From NCBI GenBank assembly GCA_023423695.1, contig JAFAFA010000061.1, positions 99,092-163,091 on the forward strand: DNA of 64,000 nucleotides, read 5' to 3'. This stretch comes from Pseudomonadota bacterium (GTDB taxonomy: Bacteria > Pseudomonadota > Alphaproteobacteria > Azospirillales > Azospirillaceae). Numbering within the stretch: position 1 is the stretch's first letter; every line of letters begins with the position of its first letter. Shown here piece by piece: positions 62,780 through 64,000 of the stretch. The notes beneath the pieces were generated by a model. That model saw only the letters and a program-made list of their open reading frames with translations. It searched no databases and had not been told where the DNA came from. Position numbers and translations under genes: made by a program.

Positions 62780-62795
62780 TGGCACGGTGCTTGCG
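62780..62795 (+). promoter_or_regulatory. Sigma-54 promoter of the binding-protein gene
   Basis: TGGCACG (62780-62786), four bases, then TTGCG (62791-62795) match the -24/-12 consensus at 15 of 16 positions, with 10 bp between GG and GC. Start of transcription would be near 62806, 30 bp before the ATG. The activator is not encoded in the window; NtrC is one candidate. Confidence 0.8.
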
Positions 62796-62835
62796 ACAGA
62801 GGTGGAAACGCAACCGCATCTGGAGCCGAAGCCTC

Positions 62836-63867
62836 ATGTCGATCCGGTCCCTCACCCTCACCCTCAACGCCGTCGCCGCCACGACGCTGGCCCTTTCCGC
62901 CCTGGTGGCGGCCGCTCCGGCCGCGCAGGCCGTCGATGCGGAAGCGGTGAAGCTCGGCTTCGCCAAATGCGCCCACTGTCTGCCGATGGCGCTGACGCCC
63001 GATCTGGCCAAGGGCGTGTCGATCGAGGCGATCAACTTCAACTCGGGCAACGACGTGCTGACCGCGCTGGTGTCCAAGAGCATCGACGTGGCGCAGGTCA
63101 CCTACCTCCATTACGTCACCGCGCTGGACAAGGGCTTCGACGTCGTCGCCATCTCCGGTCAGGTCAATGGCGGGTCGGAGATCGTGACCGCCAAGGGCAT
63201 CGACCTGAAGGCCGGCGACTGGGCCGGGCTGAAGGCGCTGGCGGCATCCCGCAAGGCGAAGGGCGAGCCGCTGCGCGTCGCGGCATCGCGCGGGAACGCG
63301 CAGGACATCCACATGCGCGGCGCCCTGCAGAAGCACGGCATCGACGCCAACAAGGATGTCCAGTTCATCAACATCCCCAACCCGTCCGACCATGCCGCCG
63401 CCCTGCAGCGCGGCGAGGTCGACGTGATCTGCACGGTGGAGCCCTTCGCCTCGCAGATCCGCGGCACCGGCGTCGGCGTGCATTTCGCGCTGCCCTATGA
63501 CCAGGCGGCCGGCAACCTGACCAACCTGATCGTCACGCGGTCCGACGTGATCAAGGAGCATCCGAAGGCGGTGGAGGCCACCGTCGCCTCCGTCGTGGCG
63601 CTGGTTGACAAGCTGAAGACCGACCGCACCGTGTGGGTCGACACCATCAACAAATACACCGGGCTCAACAAGGACATCGCCGCCGCGTCGCTGGAGAACG
63701 CCTTCCCCGACTACGCCATCCACAAGGACAGCACGGTCGCCATCGCCACGATGATGCGGGAGCTGAAATACATCAGCAAAGACGTGTCGGACGCCGCGGT
63801 GAAGAACATCGACTACCGGTTCCTGGAGGCGGTGACGAAGAAGTCGAAGGGTGAACTGGGGGGCTGA
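62836..63867 (+). CDS. ABC importer periplasmic binding protein (NMT1/sulfonate-like)
   Basis: The start at 62836 is chosen for the signal peptide (about 1-32, APAAQA). The 343-residue protein is of the NMT1/SsuA/TauA type: VKLGFAKCAHCLPMAL, INFNSGNDVLTALVSKSIDVAQV, RGEVDVICTVEPFASQI. An unusual CAHC pair sits in the ligand-binding loop, which might bind a metal or react with a thiol-type ligand. The sigma-54 promoter suggests a nitrogen-source solute. Permease and ATPase genes are expected beyond the window edge. Confidence 0.85.
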   Translation: MSIRSLTLTLNAVAATTLALSALVAAAPAAQAVDAEAVKLGFAKCAHCLPMALTPDLAKGVSIEAINFNSGNDVLTALVSKSIDVAQVTYLHYVTALDKGFDVVAISGQVNGGSEIVTAKGIDLKAGDWAGLKALAASRKAKGEPLRVAASRGNAQDIHMRGALQKHGIDANKDVQFINIPNPSDHAAALQRGEVDVICTVEPFASQIRGTGVGVHFALPYDQAAGNLTNLIVTRSDVIKEHPKAVEATVASVVALVDKLKTDRTVWVDTINKYTGLNKDIAAASLENAFPDYAIHKDSTVAIATMMRELKYISKDVSDAAVKNIDYRFLEAVTKKSKGELGG

Positions 63868-63908
63868 GGTCCAAGCATTGCCCCCACCCTATCCCTCCCC
63901 CGCTCTCA

Positions 63909-63957
63909 GCGGACCTATGGTCCGCCTGCCGCGTCAGCACAAAGCGGAGCTTTGTGC
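63909..63957. repeat. Double palindrome of intergenic repeat type
   Basis: A perfect 7-bp stem (63909-63915 with 63919-63925) is followed by a perfect 9-bp stem (63937-63945 with 63949-63957, loop GGA). Flanks are CT-rich and AG-rich. No T tract follows. It looks like a dispersed extragenic palindrome, possibly slowing 3' decay of the binding-protein mRNA. Bases 63868-64000 hold no gene that I can see. Confidence 0.5.
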
Positions 63958-64000
63958 GAGGGCTGTGCGGGGGAGGAACTGCCGCCGTCTCCTGAACTAG

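Overview
The window is GC-rich, almost fully coding DNA of the kind seen in free-living or plant-associated Alphaproteobacteria. The gene set fits Azospirillum or a close relative: norCBQD, two tripartite tricarboxylate receptors, sigma-54 circuits, kynurenine degradation and a PHB-depolymerase-type esterase. That placement is inferred from gene content only. I found no rRNA, tRNA, CRISPR array, insertion sequence or integrase.

Layout. 1-9.4 kb: a signalling and surface block with a DUF4384 protein (cut by the window edge), a CHASE2-type class III cyclase, a large secreted caspase-like/FGE-fold protein, a Crp/Fnr regulator and several exported proteins, some built from curlin-like repeats. 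9.6-11.4 kb: an SDR divergent from an AraC regulator. 11.46-17.6 kb: a sigma-70-type promoter and a TPP riboswitch lead into an operon of LuxE-like ligase, LuxC-like reductase, ThiZ/ThiX/ThiY-type ABC importer and an SDR. This is the most unusual system here. 17.7-19.2 kb: an M20 peptidase. 19.5-30.5 kb: a PgtC-like binding protein, a sensor kinase and a sigma-54 activator, then a near-perfect sigma-54 promoter in front of an ABC importer whose binding protein is a paralogue of the first, then two phosphatases.

30.5-36.1 kb: serine deaminase and serine permease divergent from a BtsS/BtsR pyruvate-type two-component system. Between them lie five half-sites spaced exactly 20 bp apart. 36.1-44.6 kb: TctD-like regulator, a kinase fused to a solute-binding domain, UspA, TctA, TctB and two TctC paralogues. 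45.1-49.7 kb: norCBQD. 49.7-55.0 kb: DUF4142 protein, monooxygenase-like protein, a ribbon-helix-helix regulator with a PHB-type esterase, LysR/SDR pair, and a low-GC orphan. 55.2-59.5 kb: AraC regulator divergent from a tryptophan-to-anthranilate operon. 59.5-62.6 kb: SDR, AraC regulator, a satP remnant and a GntR regulator. 62.8 kb to the end: an ABC binding protein behind a sigma-54 promoter with an abutting palindrome.

Many blocks pair a transport or catabolic unit with an adjacent dedicated regulator. Where a start differs from the longest open frame, the choice rests on a visible Shine-Dalgarno sequence or on family alignment from memory.
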